64,000 nt of DNA from Acidobacteriota bacterium (GCA_019639175.1 JAHBSK010000005.1:186001-250000); one strand, 5' to 3'. Positions 34,077 to 43,427 are shown, counted from the first letter of the stretch. Numbers and translations are program-made. Notes: generated by a model from the letters alone, not told the origin.

Positions 34077-36164
34077 CTATTTCAACCTCGCACCTATCTC
34101 AACATCTTCTAAAAACGTCGCCAACGCCGGGTTTGGGCCGCTGTCGTCTTCGAGCGAGGCGGCGCAGATCATGCCCTGCGATTCCAGGCCGCGCATTTTG
34201 CGTGGCTTGAGGTTGGCGACGACGACGACCTTGCGGCCGATGAGTTTTTCGGGGTCGTAATATTCAGCAAGGCCAGCCAATATTTGTCTCGGCTGCTCTT
34301 CGCCGAGATCGACCTCAAAACGCAGCAGTTTGTCTGCTTTCGGGATGCGTTCGGCAACCTTTATCTCGCCAACGCGAAGCTCGACCTTTAGAAAATCGTC
34401 GATGGTGATGAAGTTGTCTGTTTCCTGTCCTTCGTCATTTGTCATTTGTCCTTTGTCCTGGGTCTCAGGTTCCACCGTTAATGACGAAGGACCAATGACA
34501 ACTGACTCTTTTATATCATTCATAACTTTAACTTTATCTATCTGCGGAAAAACGGCGATGCTTTCGCCGATCTGTGTCGATTCGGGCTGCCCGCCCCATT
34601 TTAGCGATGCCGGATCGACGGCAGAAACGTCGCCCTCAAGCCCGATCTGCCTGTAAATATTTGCGGCCGATTCCGGCATTACCGGATAGAGCATCACTGC
34701 CAGCCAACGCAGCGTTTCGGTCGCACGGTAAAGCACCGCATTCAGCGTTTCGGCCTGCTCCTCGTCCTTTATCAAAACCCACGGCTTGGCGTCGGAGATC
34801 ATCTTGTCGATGCGGGCGATCACCGCCCACAGCGTTTCAAGCGCCAGGCTGAAATCAAAATTATCGAACCGCCGTATGAATTCGTCGCGGGCGTGTTCCA
34901 GAACCGAAACGATCTCGCCGCCGTCCGGATCGATCCCCGCCCGGCGCGCCAGGAGATATTTCTCCTCGGCGATCTTGCCCGAAGGTACTTTACCATCACG
35001 ATACTTTGAGATCATCGAAAGCGTCCGGGCCGTCAGGTTGCCGAGGCCCTTTGAAAGATCAGCCGTTGCCCTGTCTATCAGATTTTCATAACCAAACTTG
35101 CCGTCCTGCCCAAAAACCATTTCCCGAAGCGCAAAATAGCGAACCGCGTCTGTCTGAAAATGTTCATGTAATACATCAACTTCTATGATATTGCCCAGTG
35201 TTTTACCCATCTTTCTGCCATCGGCATCCAGCCACATACCGTGAGCGTAAACTGTCTTTGGCAGCCGCAACCCGGCGGCATTCAGGAAAGAAAGCCAGTA
35301 AACCGTATGAAAACGCAGGATGTCCTTGCCGACCAGATGCGTCACATTTTGCCAGTATTTATCAAACCCCGGAGCATTTTCGCGTCCATTGCCGTAACCA
35401 AGCGCGGTAATGTAGTTTGACAAGGCGTCCAGCCAGACATACATCACATGGTTTTCATCATCCGGCACCGGAACGCCCCACGCGACCGACCTTTTCTCGC
35501 GGCTTATTGACAGATCCTGCAACCCGCCTTTTATGAATGAGATAACCTCATTACGCCGAGATTCCGGTTGAACTAATTTTGGGTCGTTCTCGATCAGGTC
35601 GAGTAGAAATTCCTGATAATCTGACAGCCGGAAAAAATAGCTTTCCTCAGACACCTTGTCCAAAGCGCGTTCGTGGATCAAACAGAACGGCACGTCAGAA
35701 CCGTCAGGTGTGAAATATTCATCTTCGGCCTTGAAAGCGGCACACGGAGCGCAGAACCAGCCCTCATAATGGCCTTTGTAGATCGTGTCGTTCCCTTTAG
35801 GCGTTTTATTTTTGGCTATCTCACGCCACAAATGCTGTGCGCCCGTGTAATGGAACGGCTCGGTCGTACGCATGAAAATATCGTAGCCGCCGTGAGCCTG
35901 ATCGAGCCCAAAATCGGCAAACATTCGCTTAAGCTCGCCCGAAATATAGTCAACCTGTTCCTGAGGCGAACGGCCTTCGCGTTCCGCCGCACGTTGGATG
36001 TTTATGCCGTGTTCGTCCGTCCCGGTCAGAAAAAATGCGTCAAAACCACGCTGCTTTTTATACCGGTGAACCGCATCGGCAACGATGGTCGTATAAAGAT
36101 GCCCCAAATGCGGCAGGCTGTTGGCGTAATAAATAGGGGTTGTGATGTAAAAGGTTTGTGTCAT
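34077..36164 (-). CDS. metG: Methionyl-tRNA synthetase with C-terminal tRNA-binding domain
   Basis: 695 residues. Class I signatures: H19-L-G-H22 (HIGH) and KMGKT (KMSKS variant with Gly in place of Ser). A CAPC knuckle and FCLIH lie in the connective domain. The anticodon domain is helical. The C-terminal OB-fold (EMAP/Trbp111-like) reads DFLKVELRVGEIK to the end. The linker before it holds an odd segment, QDKGQMTNDEGQETDN, made of 7-bp DNA repeats (34425-34506). The start is 7 bp after the M28 peptidase stop. The 3' end is duplicated at 33246-33319. Confidence 0.95.
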   Translation of the reverse strand: MTQTFYITTPIYYANSLPHLGHLYTTIVADAVHRYKKQRGFDAFFLTGTDEHGINIQRAAEREGRSPQEQVDYISGELKRMFADFGLDQAHGGYDIFMRTTEPFHYTGAQHLWREIAKNKTPKGNDTIYKGHYEGWFCAPCAAFKAEDEYFTPDGSDVPFCLIHERALDKVSEESYFFRLSDYQEFLLDLIENDPKLVQPESRRNEVISFIKGGLQDLSISREKRSVAWGVPVPDDENHVMYVWLDALSNYITALGYGNGRENAPGFDKYWQNVTHLVGKDILRFHTVYWLSFLNAAGLRLPKTVYAHGMWLDADGRKMGKTLGNIIEVDVLHEHFQTDAVRYFALREMVFGQDGKFGYENLIDRATADLSKGLGNLTARTLSMISKYRDGKVPSGKIAEEKYLLARRAGIDPDGGEIVSVLEHARDEFIRRFDNFDFSLALETLWAVIARIDKMISDAKPWVLIKDEEQAETLNAVLYRATETLRWLAVMLYPVMPESAANIYRQIGLEGDVSAVDPASLKWGGQPESTQIGESIAVFPQIDKVKVMNDIKESVVIGPSSLTVEPETQDKGQMTNDEGQETDNFITIDDFLKVELRVGEIKVAERIPKADKLLRFEVDLGEEQPRQILAGLAEYYDPEKLIGRKVVVVANLKPRKMRGLESQGMICAASLEDDSGPNPALATFLEDVEIGARLK
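34425..34506. repeat. Heptamer and inverted repeat in the metG linker
   Basis: Plus strand: TTTGTCA-TTTGTCC-TTTGTCC units at 34437-34460 and an inverted relative, AATGACGAAGGACCAATGACA (34480-34500 region). They encode the low-complexity linker before the tRNA-binding domain and keep the frame. Confidence 0.7.
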
Positions 36165-36171
36165 CTATTGT

Positions 36172-37833
36172 CTATTTGTTATCGATCCTTTTCTTATCTG
36201 CTGCCGAAAATTCATCCGTCGCATGATAACGCGGCATCGCCGGTGCGTTTGCGAGTTTCAGGCCGATGGCAAGGCCGAGTTCGGCGTTTTGGACCATTGC
36301 GGCACCGTTCCACCAGTCATAATATTGATCGGACGGCTGGTGATAATATTTCGCCGTGTAGTTGCTGAAAAATTCGAGCGCGGTTCCCTGCAAAGGCGTT
36401 ACAAAATCGTCACCGTGCCGCAGCGAAATGGCAGGAACACCGGCCTTTGCAAAAGGAAAATGATCTGAACGGAAAAAGAATCCCTGTTCGGGACGCATAT
36501 CGCCTTCGAGCGTCATTTTGCGTTCGGCGGCAACGGCTTCGACCATTGCTCCGATGCCTGATCTTTCTGAGCCAAGCGCGGAGAAATCTTTGGTTACGCC
36601 AAAGAAATTAACTCCGTCCATATTCACATTTCCGGCTATCTTGTTCAGCGGAATGAGAGGGTTCATCGCAAAATATTCCGCACCTAACAGGCCTTGTTCC
36701 TCGGCGGTCGGAAACAGGAAATAGACCGACCTTTTGGGCTTTTGTATTTTCGGCAATTTGTTTATCACCTTGCCAATTTCTATCACCGCCGAAACGCCCG
36801 AAGCATTATCATAGGCACCGTTATAGATGCGGTCGCCGGTTGCGTCGGGTTCGCCAACGCCGATGTGATCCCAATGCGATGTATAGATCACATACTCATC
36901 TTTCAGCTTTTTGTCCCAGCCGCTGATGACTCCGACGATGTTTGGCGATTCAAACGTCTTGACCGTTGCTTTCAGATCAATGGCAACGCGAAGCCCTGTG
37001 TTTACGGGCCGAAAATGCCGCGTTGCCGCTTTGAGCAATAAGCCTTCAAAGTCGATTCCGGCCTGTTTCATTATCGAATTAACGGCATCTTCGGTCATCC
37101 AGCTCATCAGTTCCAGATACGGCGTCTTGTCGTCTTTGCTGCGAAATATCTCTGAGCGTTCACCGCCAAACGAGGTGCGGACAACATTCCAGCCATAGCC
37201 TGCCGAGGCCGTCGTGTGGATCAATATCACACCTGCGGCTCCGCGTCTGGCCGCTTCTTCGTATTTATACGTCCAACGGCCGTTATAGGTCAGGGCCTTG
37301 CCGCCAAAAAGGTTCGGTTCATCTTCGGTCGCCGGCGGATCGTTTACCATTATCAGCAAAACCTTGCCTTTATATGCGTTCGGGTCGTTGCCGTAATCGT
37401 TCCAGTTGTATAGCGAAGATTCGATGCCGTAGCCCATAAAAACAAGCTCCGCGTCTATCTTTACGCCTTCGCGTTGGGCACCGGTCGTGGCGACAAAATC
37501 ATCACCAAATTTGAATGTATTTACAGCATCTGCCTTTCCGGTCACACGCATTTCCGTAGAAGGATCGACCTTTATGCCCGCCAATCTAACATTCTGAAAA
37601 TAGCTTTTGCCATTGCCGGGTTTAATTCCGGCCGCCTTCATTTCAGCAACGATATAATCAGCGGCAAGTTTGCTACCCGCATTGCCGGGGCCGCGTCCTT
37701 CAAAATCATCGGCGGAGAGCCGTTTGACACGCTGTTTTATCTTTTCACCGTCAAAACGCGATTCAAACGTCTGCGGAAAGGCACTGACGCCTCCCAAAAT
37801 AATGATAAACGCGGCAATTATCAGCTTTTTCAT
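36172..37833 (-). CDS. Secreted M28-family zinc peptidase with PA domain
   Basis: 553 residues. A signal peptide (LIIAAFIIILGGVSAFPQ) sends it to the periplasm or outside. A PA insert is visible at about 130-260 (GRWTYKYEEAARRGAAGVILIHTTASAGYGW). The metal ligands of M28 enzymes are in place: SHWDHIG (His), GAYDNASG (bridging Asp), PTAEEQGLLGAEYF (catalytic and ligand Glu), NVNMDGV (Asp) and YYHQPSDQY (His). It would cleave N-terminal amino acids from peptides. The metG start follows 7 bp later, so they are probably in one transcript. Confidence 0.9.
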   Translation of the reverse strand: MKKLIIAAFIIILGGVSAFPQTFESRFDGEKIKQRVKRLSADDFEGRGPGNAGSKLAADYIVAEMKAAGIKPGNGKSYFQNVRLAGIKVDPSTEMRVTGKADAVNTFKFGDDFVATTGAQREGVKIDAELVFMGYGIESSLYNWNDYGNDPNAYKGKVLLIMVNDPPATEDEPNLFGGKALTYNGRWTYKYEEAARRGAAGVILIHTTASAGYGWNVVRTSFGGERSEIFRSKDDKTPYLELMSWMTEDAVNSIMKQAGIDFEGLLLKAATRHFRPVNTGLRVAIDLKATVKTFESPNIVGVISGWDKKLKDEYVIYTSHWDHIGVGEPDATGDRIYNGAYDNASGVSAVIEIGKVINKLPKIQKPKRSVYFLFPTAEEQGLLGAEYFAMNPLIPLNKIAGNVNMDGVNFFGVTKDFSALGSERSGIGAMVEAVAAERKMTLEGDMRPEQGFFFRSDHFPFAKAGVPAISLRHGDDFVTPLQGTALEFFSNYTAKYYHQPSDQYYDWWNGAAMVQNAELGLAIGLKLANAPAMPRYHATDEFSAADKKRIDNK

Positions 37834-37889
37834 AAGTTAAAGTTCCTTCTGAGGTGTCAGGATGCAACTCTTAATGTAAATATTTAACA

Positions 37890-38471
37890 TTAGCCCTTTA
37901 TCAACGCCATCGCTTCGGCCCGTGTTCGCGGGTCTTTTCTAAAGCCGCCGAGAACCGCTGAGGTTATTGTCATCGCTCCGGGCTTTTTGACGCCGCGAAG
38001 CGTCATGCAGGTATGTTCGGCCTCAACGACGACCATAACGCCAAGCGGGTCAAGCTCTTCGAAGAGAGTTTTTGCGATCTGCTGTGTCAATCGCTCCTGC
38101 ACCTGCAAACGGCGGGAATATATCTCCGCCAGGCGGGCAAGTTTTGAAAGCCCGACAATGCGTCCGCCCTTTGGTATATACGCGACGTGGCATTTGCCGA
38201 CGAACGGCGCCAGATGATGCTCGCAGACAGACGCAAAGGAAATATCCTTGACTATCACCATTTCGTCGTGCGAATCGCCCGGCAGCGGGACGATGTGTTC
38301 CTTTGGGTCCTGCCACATTCCTTCGGTCAGCTCGGCATAAAAATCCGCCACGCGTTCGGGCGTTTTTATCAGCCCGTCGCGCATCACATCCTCACCCATG
38401 CCTTCCAGCATCAAACGAACGCCATCAGCGATCTTTTTCAGATCAACGCCTTTTGTCTTTTTCTTTGCCAT
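37890..38471 (-). CDS. folE: GTP cyclohydrolase I
   Basis: 193 residues, normal for the bacterial enzyme. It converts GTP to 7,8-dihydroneopterin triphosphate, the first step of folate synthesis. Zinc ligands lie in CEHHLAPF and HTCMTLRGV; KTPERVADFY, GLSKLARL and RLQVQERLT are conserved. Cytoplasmic homodecamer in characterised species. It starts a minus-strand run and diverges from the small secreted gene at 38634. Confidence 0.95.
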   Translation of the reverse strand: MAKKKTKGVDLKKIADGVRLMLEGMGEDVMRDGLIKTPERVADFYAELTEGMWQDPKEHIVPLPGDSHDEMVIVKDISFASVCEHHLAPFVGKCHVAYIPKGGRIVGLSKLARLAEIYSRRLQVQERLTQQIAKTLFEELDPLGVMVVVEAEHTCMTLRGVKKPGAMTITSAVLGGFRKDPRTRAEAMALIKG

Positions 38472-38633
38472 ACAGATAAAGAGGGCCGAGGTCTTGATAC
38501 CGTCGCCCGCCTTTTAAGATAACTTCAAATTTTACAGCCTTTTCAGCGGATAAAGAAACTGAGAGAGGGTGACACGATTTTAGTTCAACCTACGCGTTCA
38601 ATTATGACGGCTGATATGCAGGCCGGAAAACCG

Positions 38634-38975
38634 ATGAGACGGACAAAGATATTTTCCATTCTGTTAGTGCTGGCCGTGATACTTGCCGGGATGATCTCCG
38701 CCCGTTCGCAGACCCGCATAACTTTTCCTAAAGGCAAAAGCTCTGCACGCAAGGCAGGAAAAATAAGCACGGGCGGACGCATCTGCTATTTTCTCAGGGC
38801 AAAAAGCGGCCAGAAATTGACTGCCTCGGTCAGTTCGCTCAGCGGCCGCGTCAACATTTTTGAAAGCGGCGATACCGTGTATTCCGAAACGGTCGAGACA
38901 ACCGGCGACCAGTCCGTTTGTGTCGATAACCTCGGGCGGGCGACGCGATATGAGCTGACGGTCGCCATCCGTTGA
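38634..38975 (+). CDS. Hypothetical small secreted protein
   Basis: 113 residues from ATG 38634, preceded by GGAAAA; a start at 38604 would add ten residues before the signal. A signal peptide (IFSILLVLAVILAGMISARSQ) precedes a small beta-rich domain: GRICYFLRAKSGQKLTASVSS and VCVDNLGRATRYELTV. The pattern recalls pre-peptidase C-terminal (PPC) domains. Two Cys could form a disulfide. Function unknown. Confidence 0.65.
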   Translation: MRRTKIFSILLVLAVILAGMISARSQTRITFPKGKSSARKAGKISTGGRICYFLRAKSGQKLTASVSSLSGRVNIFESGDTVYSETVETTGDQSVCVDNLGRATRYELTVAIR

Positions 38976-38985
38976 CGCCTCGGCT

Positions 38986-39015
38986 TTGGCTTAAGCGCGT
39001 CAGACACCGTATAAT
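38986..39015 (+). promoter_or_regulatory. Predicted promoter of argS
   Basis: TTGGCT (38986-38991), 18-bp spacer, perfect TATAAT (39010-39015), 38 bp before the argS start. The spacer contains the GCGTCAGACACC motif also seen at 8415-8430. Confidence 0.45.
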
Positions 39016-39053
39016 TCCTGTTTGCCCTTTTTTTTATGGCACGACAGGAAACA

Positions 39054-41054
39054 ATGACGATCACAGACATCCAAAATGCCCTGCGCGAAAAGGTTCGCGT
39101 CATAGCGAAAGAAAAATTAAGCGTCGAACCGGATCACATCGCGTCAGAGATACCTCCGAAAACCGAACTCGGCGACCTCGCTTTTCCCATCGCGTTCGAG
39201 CTTGCCAAGCTGATAAAACAGCAGACAGGCGAAAAGCAGAACCCGCGAGCGATAGCCGAAGAACTGAAGAACGGCATTTCCGAATTCGACTTCGTTGACC
39301 GCGTGGAGATAGCCGGTCCGGGTTATCTGAACGTCTTTTATGACCGCACGGGATTTCTGCTGGACGAAAACAGCGCCGAAACCGGTGCGAATGAACCCGG
39401 AACAAAGGTCTGCGTCGAACACACGTCGGTCAATCCGAACAAGGCCGCGCATATCGGCCACGTAAGGAACGCCGTTCTTGGCGACACCTTCATACGCATC
39501 CTGAAAGCGGACGGCAAAGAGGTCGAAACTCAATATTATATCGATAACACTGGTGTTCAGGTCGCTGATGTCGCTGTCGGATTTATGTTCATCCATAACA
39601 TGAATCTGGACGATATAAAAGCTCTGGATAAAGAGCTTACAGAATCCGATAAAAAGTTCGATTTCTATTGCTGGGACCTTTACGCACAGGTCGGCAGAGC
39701 TTATCAGGAAAACGAAGAACTTAAGGAAAAACGTGCGGAAGTGCTGCACTTGATAGAGGAAGGCGATAATCCGACAGCGGATTTGGCAGATTTTGTTGCC
39801 ACGCGAAACGTGGAATGCATCGTCGAAACGATGGAACGTTTCGGCGTCAGATACGATCTGCTGCCGCGCGAATCGGAGATACTTCACCTTAAATTCTGGG
39901 AAAAGGCGTTCGGGCAGATGAAGGAACTCGGCGTCATCCATTATGAGACCGAAGGAAAAAACGCCGGCTGTTGGGTGATGCCTTTTGCGGAACATTCCGG
40001 CACAGACGACCACGAATCTGACAAGATACTCGTCCGTTCAAACGGCACGGTGACATATACCGGAAAGGATATTGCGTACCAGATGTGGAAACTCGGCATT
40101 CTGGGAATGGATTTCTTTTACAAACGCTTTCATAGATACGCGGACGGAAAAGAGATCTGGGTGACGACCGAAAACGCGGACGAGGCCGAATCGGGCTTCC
40201 CTGCTTTTGGCGGCGGCGAGACGATCTATAACGTCATCGACACGCGGCAATCTTATCCGCAGGAAATAGTAAAAAAAGGTGTCGCGGCGATCGACCCCGA
40301 AAAGGGCGAAAAGGCAAGCGTTCATCTTTCATACGAAATGGTCGCGCTGTCGCCGGCCGCTGCGGAGGAACTCGGATTTGAACTTTCCGAAGAGGACAAA
40401 GGCCGCACGTTCATAGAGATGAGCGGCAGAAAAGGCCTCGGCGTAAAGGCTGACGACCTGCTCGACCGGATGGAGATCAAAGCTTTGGCGGAGGTCGAAT
40501 CGAGGCATCCCGATTCTGACGAAGCCGAGAAAAAACACATCGCGCACCAGATCGCGGTCGGAGCTTTGCGGTATTTTCTGCTCAAATTCACGCGAAACAC
40601 GGTCATCGTGTTCGATTTTAAGGAAGCGTTATCGTTCGAGGGCGAAACAGGATGTTTCTGCCAGTATTCGGCGGTCCGCGTCAATAAGATATTCCAAAAA
40701 CTGGCCGAGCGTGACGAATCCGTGGCCGAGATCAAAGCCGCACTGACGGACAGAGAAAAGGTCGCAGAAATTTTCGGTTCCGAAGCCGGTTCCGATATCT
40801 GGTCGATGCTGATCTTGGCGGCCCGGCTGGATGAGACCATCCACAACGCCGCCGCCGTGAACGAACCGGCGATACTGGCAAAATATACATTCAATCTGGC
40901 AAAGGCTTTCAACCTTTTTTACCACAATCACAAGATATTGCCGGAACCGGACGCGGTGAAACGAGCCGTTCTTATATCAGTGGCTGAGAAAGTGCGTGAT
41001 TCCCTGACCAGGTCATTGAACACGCTCGGCATCGAGGTTCCTGAAAAGATGTAG
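39054..41054 (+). CDS. argS: Arginyl-tRNA synthetase
   Basis: 666 residues from ATG 39054, which has AGGAAA upstream; ATG 39036 would add six residues. Class I enzyme that charges tRNA-Arg. The HIGH motif reads HIGHVRNAVLGD after EHTSVNPNKAA. A KMSKS-like element is MSGRKGLGV. The N-terminal Add1 domain (TELGDLAFPIAFELAK) and C-terminal DALR anticodon domain (ending SLTRSLNTLGIEVPEKM) are complete. It lacks a canonical first Lys in KMSKS, which is usual for ArgRS of this type. Confidence 0.95.
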   Translation: MTITDIQNALREKVRVIAKEKLSVEPDHIASEIPPKTELGDLAFPIAFELAKLIKQQTGEKQNPRAIAEELKNGISEFDFVDRVEIAGPGYLNVFYDRTGFLLDENSAETGANEPGTKVCVEHTSVNPNKAAHIGHVRNAVLGDTFIRILKADGKEVETQYYIDNTGVQVADVAVGFMFIHNMNLDDIKALDKELTESDKKFDFYCWDLYAQVGRAYQENEELKEKRAEVLHLIEEGDNPTADLADFVATRNVECIVETMERFGVRYDLLPRESEILHLKFWEKAFGQMKELGVIHYETEGKNAGCWVMPFAEHSGTDDHESDKILVRSNGTVTYTGKDIAYQMWKLGILGMDFFYKRFHRYADGKEIWVTTENADEAESGFPAFGGGETIYNVIDTRQSYPQEIVKKGVAAIDPEKGEKASVHLSYEMVALSPAAAEELGFELSEEDKGRTFIEMSGRKGLGVKADDLLDRMEIKALAEVESRHPDSDEAEKKHIAHQIAVGALRYFLLKFTRNTVIVFDFKEALSFEGETGCFCQYSAVRVNKIFQKLAERDESVAEIKAALTDREKVAEIFGSEAGSDIWSMLILAARLDETIHNAAAVNEPAILAKYTFNLAKAFNLFYHNHKILPEPDAVKRAVLISVAEKVRDSLTRSLNTLGIEVPEKM

Positions 41055-41133
41055 CGGCGAAACCGCCGGTTTGCAAAACCGCCGTTCGAGACCTAAAGTA
41101 ATAGTTTAACGTCTGAACGGTTAAATATTGATC

Positions 41134-42159
41134 ATGCTTATTGTTATGAGACCTGACGCGGTCGATGCCGACATCGAACGCGTCCTTAAAGTTATAGAAA
41201 GCCTGGGCTTACGCGGACACGAACTGCCCGGCCAGAGCAGGACCGCCATCGGCATAACCGGAAATAGAGGCTCGGTCGATCCGGCAAATTTTGAAAACCT
41301 TCCGGGTGTCGCCGACGCGATTCGCGTCACAAAACCATACAAACTGGTTTCCAGCGACCTGCGGCCCGAAAAGTCTGTGATAAAGGTCGGCAATGCTTTC
41401 ATCGGTGACGGTTCGCTGGCGATGATCGCCGGGCCGTGTGCGGTCGAGAATGAAAAACAGGTCTTTGACGCGGCCGAAGCCGTGGCCGCAAGCGGAGCAA
41501 AATTCTTTCGCGGCGGTGCGTATAAACCGCGAACGTCGCCTTATGCTTTTCAGGGCAAGGGCGAGGACGGGCTGAAAATATTGGCAGAGGTCCGCAACCA
41601 ATTTGGGCTGAATATCGTCACCGAGGCGATGGACGAACACGGCGTGGACATGGTCGAAAAATACGGCGACTGCATACAGATAGGCGCCCGCAATATGCAG
41701 AATTTTTCGCTTCTGAAATACGTCGGCAAAACGCGGAAACCCGTTCTTTTGAAACGCGGTCTTTCTGCAACGCTCGAAGAGCTTCTGCTCGCGGCGGAAT
41801 ACGTTATGGCCGAAGGAAATTACGACGTGATCCTGTGTGAACGCGGCATCCGCACCTTCGCCAACCACGCACGAAACACGCTCGACCTGTCTATTATTCC
41901 GGCAATTCGCAGGCTCTCGCATCTGCCGGTCATCGTCGATCCTTCGCACGGAACCGGACATAATTATATGGTCGGCCCGCTTGCCCTCGCCGGCATCGCG
42001 GCCGGTTCAGACGGCCTCATTATAGAGGTTCATCCGCAGCCCGAAAAAGCCCTCTGCGACGGCGCACAGGCCCTGACAACATCTCAATACACAGAGCTTT
42101 TCGAACAGACAAAACGCATCCACGAGGCAATGAACATCGCCGCAACGGCCGCTTCATAG
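41134..42159 (+). CDS. aroF: 3-deoxy-7-phosphoheptulonate synthase, type I-beta
   Basis: 341 residues from ATG 41134; a TTG at 41128 is possible. It joins phosphoenolpyruvate and erythrose-4-phosphate, the first step of aromatic amino acid synthesis. An N-terminal ferredoxin-like regulatory domain of about 75 residues precedes the barrel, as in Thermotoga. Conserved parts: [52 protein letters not shown] and VDPSHGTGH. The regulatory domain suggests feedback inhibition by Tyr or Phe. Confidence 0.93.
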   Translation: MLIVMRPDAVDADIERVLKVIESLGLRGHELPGQSRTAIGITGNRGSVDPANFENLPGVADAIRVTKPYKLVSSDLRPEKSVIKVGNAFIGDGSLAMIAGPCAVENEKQVFDAAEAVAASGAKFFRGGAYKPRTSPYAFQGKGEDGLKILAEVRNQFGLNIVTEAMDEHGVDMVEKYGDCIQIGARNMQNFSLLKYVGKTRKPVLLKRGLSATLEELLLAAEYVMAEGNYDVILCERGIRTFANHARNTLDLSIIPAIRRLSHLPVIVDPSHGTGHNYMVGPLALAGIAAGSDGLIIEVHPQPEKALCDGAQALTTSQYTELFEQTKRIHEAMNIAATAAS

Positions 42160-42252
42160 TTACCCTTATCTGCTGCACTTTCTGATGCCTTGTCGGCTAT
42201 TTTTCTTTTTTGGGCCGACAAGATCATATAAAAACTCTTGAACTATTGCACT

Positions 42253-42268
42253 CAATGTTATAACATTG
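42253..42268. promoter_or_regulatory. 16-bp perfect palindrome before the AbrB/Doc operon, likely operator
   Basis: CAATGTTATAACATTG is its own reverse complement and ends 6 bp before the antitoxin ATG. It covers a TATAAC -10-like hexamer (42259-42264) with TTGAAC 15 bp upstream. This is where an autoregulating antitoxin would bind. Confidence 0.65.
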
Positions 42269-42273
42269 TTCGT

Positions 42274-42501
42274 ATGAGAAAGAATCTTGTCGCCATCGGA
42301 AACAGTCTCGGCATCATCATCGAAAAACCCATACTCGACCTGCTCAAGATCGAACGCGACACGCCGCTTGAGGTCAGAACGGACGGCGAGCGCCTGATAA
42401 TCGAGCGGCTCGGCGAAGAGGAGCGTGAAGCACGCCTGGATGCCGCTATTGACCGTGTAATGAAAAATCACCATGAAACACTGCACAAACTTGCACAATG
42501 A
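42274..42501 (+). CDS. AbrB/MazE-type antitoxin
   Basis: 75 residues from ATG 42274. The N-terminal swapped-hairpin DNA-binding domain is recognisable: RKNLVAIGNSLGIIIEKPILDLLKIERDTPLEVRTDGERLIIERL. The C-terminal acidic helix (EEEREARLDAAIDRVMKNHHETLHK) would bind the toxin. The toxin start overlaps the stop by 4 bp (ATGA). The palindrome just upstream is its probable operator. Such SpoVT/AbrB antitoxins are known with Doc-type toxins as well as MazF. Confidence 0.85.
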   Translation: MRKNLVAIGNSLGIIIEKPILDLLKIERDTPLEVRTDGERLIIERLGEEEREARLDAAIDRVMKNHHETLHKLAQ

Positions 42502-42887
42502 CTGAACCGATCTTTCTTACTCTTGCCGATGTCCTGAAGATCCACAACAAACAGCTTGACGCACACGGCGGCATTCACGGCATTCGCGATGAAGGTTTGC
42601 TGGAATCAGCGGTGATGACACCACAGGCAAGTTTCGGCGGTGAGTATCTGCACAGCGACATTTTTGAAATGGCCGCTGCGTATGCTTTTCACATAGCGGA
42701 AAATCAACCGTTTCTGGATGGAAACAAACGCACCGCTCTCGTTGCGGCACTGGCTTTTCTTGATCTTAATGGATCTGTGATAGTAGATCCCGAAAGAAAG
42801 CTATATTCGATGCTGATCGACATTGCCAATAGGGCCGCTGACAAATCCGACCTTGCCGACCTGCTGAGGTCGCTTCCGACCGAATAA
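42498..42887 (+). CDS. doc: Doc-family (death-on-curing) toxin, variant active site
   Basis: 129 residues, full length. Doc pattern: IHGIRDEGLLESAVMTPQASFGGEYLHSDIFEMAAAYAFHIAEN, then PFLDGNKRTA. Doc proteins are Fic-fold kinases that inactivate EF-Tu. The catalytic His of H-P-F-x-D-G-N-K-R is Gln here (NQPFLDGNKR). This may lower activity or mark a variant family. The gene overlaps the antitoxin gene by 4 bp and is followed by a perfect terminator. Confidence 0.88.
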   Translation: MTEPIFLTLADVLKIHNKQLDAHGGIHGIRDEGLLESAVMTPQASFGGEYLHSDIFEMAAAYAFHIAENQPFLDGNKRTALVAALAFLDLNGSVIVDPERKLYSMLIDIANRAADKSDLADLLRSLPTE

Positions 42888-42929
42888 AAATATCCGCGCG
42901 GGTTCCCGAAACCTTGCGCGGATATTTTT
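42886..42929. terminator. Bidirectional terminator between doc and the membrane gene
   Basis: Perfect 14-bp stem: AAAAATATCCGCGC (42886-42899) and GCGCGGATATTTTT (42916-42929), 16-nt loop, ending in a T-run on each strand. It serves convergent genes. Confidence 0.9.
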
Positions 42930-42949
42930 GATCGTTTGACGCCTTTTGC

Positions 42950-43357
42950 CTATTTCGCCAAACGTGGTCTCATTATACCATAGAGCTGAAAACAGCCGCT
43001 AAAAAAAGCAGAGGCTATCAGCAGCCACATCGGCAGGAATTTGACCGATTCCGGCAGAAGCGTGCCGGCGGCGGAGCCGAGTGCCAACCCGCCAAAAAGC
43101 CCCAGAACGGCAATGGCCGCGCGTCCCGCTGCCCACGGCAGAAATGCGGGCCGCTCACCCGAAAACGGCAGCAGATACGGCACCGTAACGAACATCGCCA
43201 ATGTCATGAACCCGAGCGCCGACCCGATGTCAAAGCCGATGGCCGATGTCCCTATCTCAACCGCCAAAAAGAAAAGCACAAAAGTGGTGTCGATGGCAAA
43301 AAATGGAGCCGATTCCCTTTCCTCGTTAGTATTCTCTATTGTCAGAACGTTCTGCAT
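42950..43357 (-). CDS. Hypothetical four-helix membrane protein
   Basis: 135 residues with four hydrophobic segments (about 22-42, 46-65, 72-100 and 107-128). Not recognised. It follows the XRE regulator gene (70 bp) on the same strand and may be its target or partner. GFDIGSALGFM and GGLALGSAAGTLLP show Gly-rich helices suited to tight packing. Confidence 0.55.
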   Translation of the reverse strand: MQNVLTIENTNEERESAPFFAIDTTFVLFFLAVEIGTSAIGFDIGSALGFMTLAMFVTVPYLLPFSGERPAFLPWAAGRAAIAVLGLFGGLALGSAAGTLLPESVKFLPMWLLIASAFFSGCFQLYGIMRPRLAK

Positions 43358-43427
43358 ATCGATCCTCCGCTTATTTTCCTTTCTTTATTATCCGGTTTCG
43401 CTTTGTCCCTAAAGTGCTGATGGCCTG

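Noticed and set aside
39144..40013. Minus-strand open frame of 289 codons
   Set aside because: Antisense to argS; no support.
41209..41961. Minus-strand open frame of 250 codons
   Set aside because: Antisense to the DAHP synthase gene.
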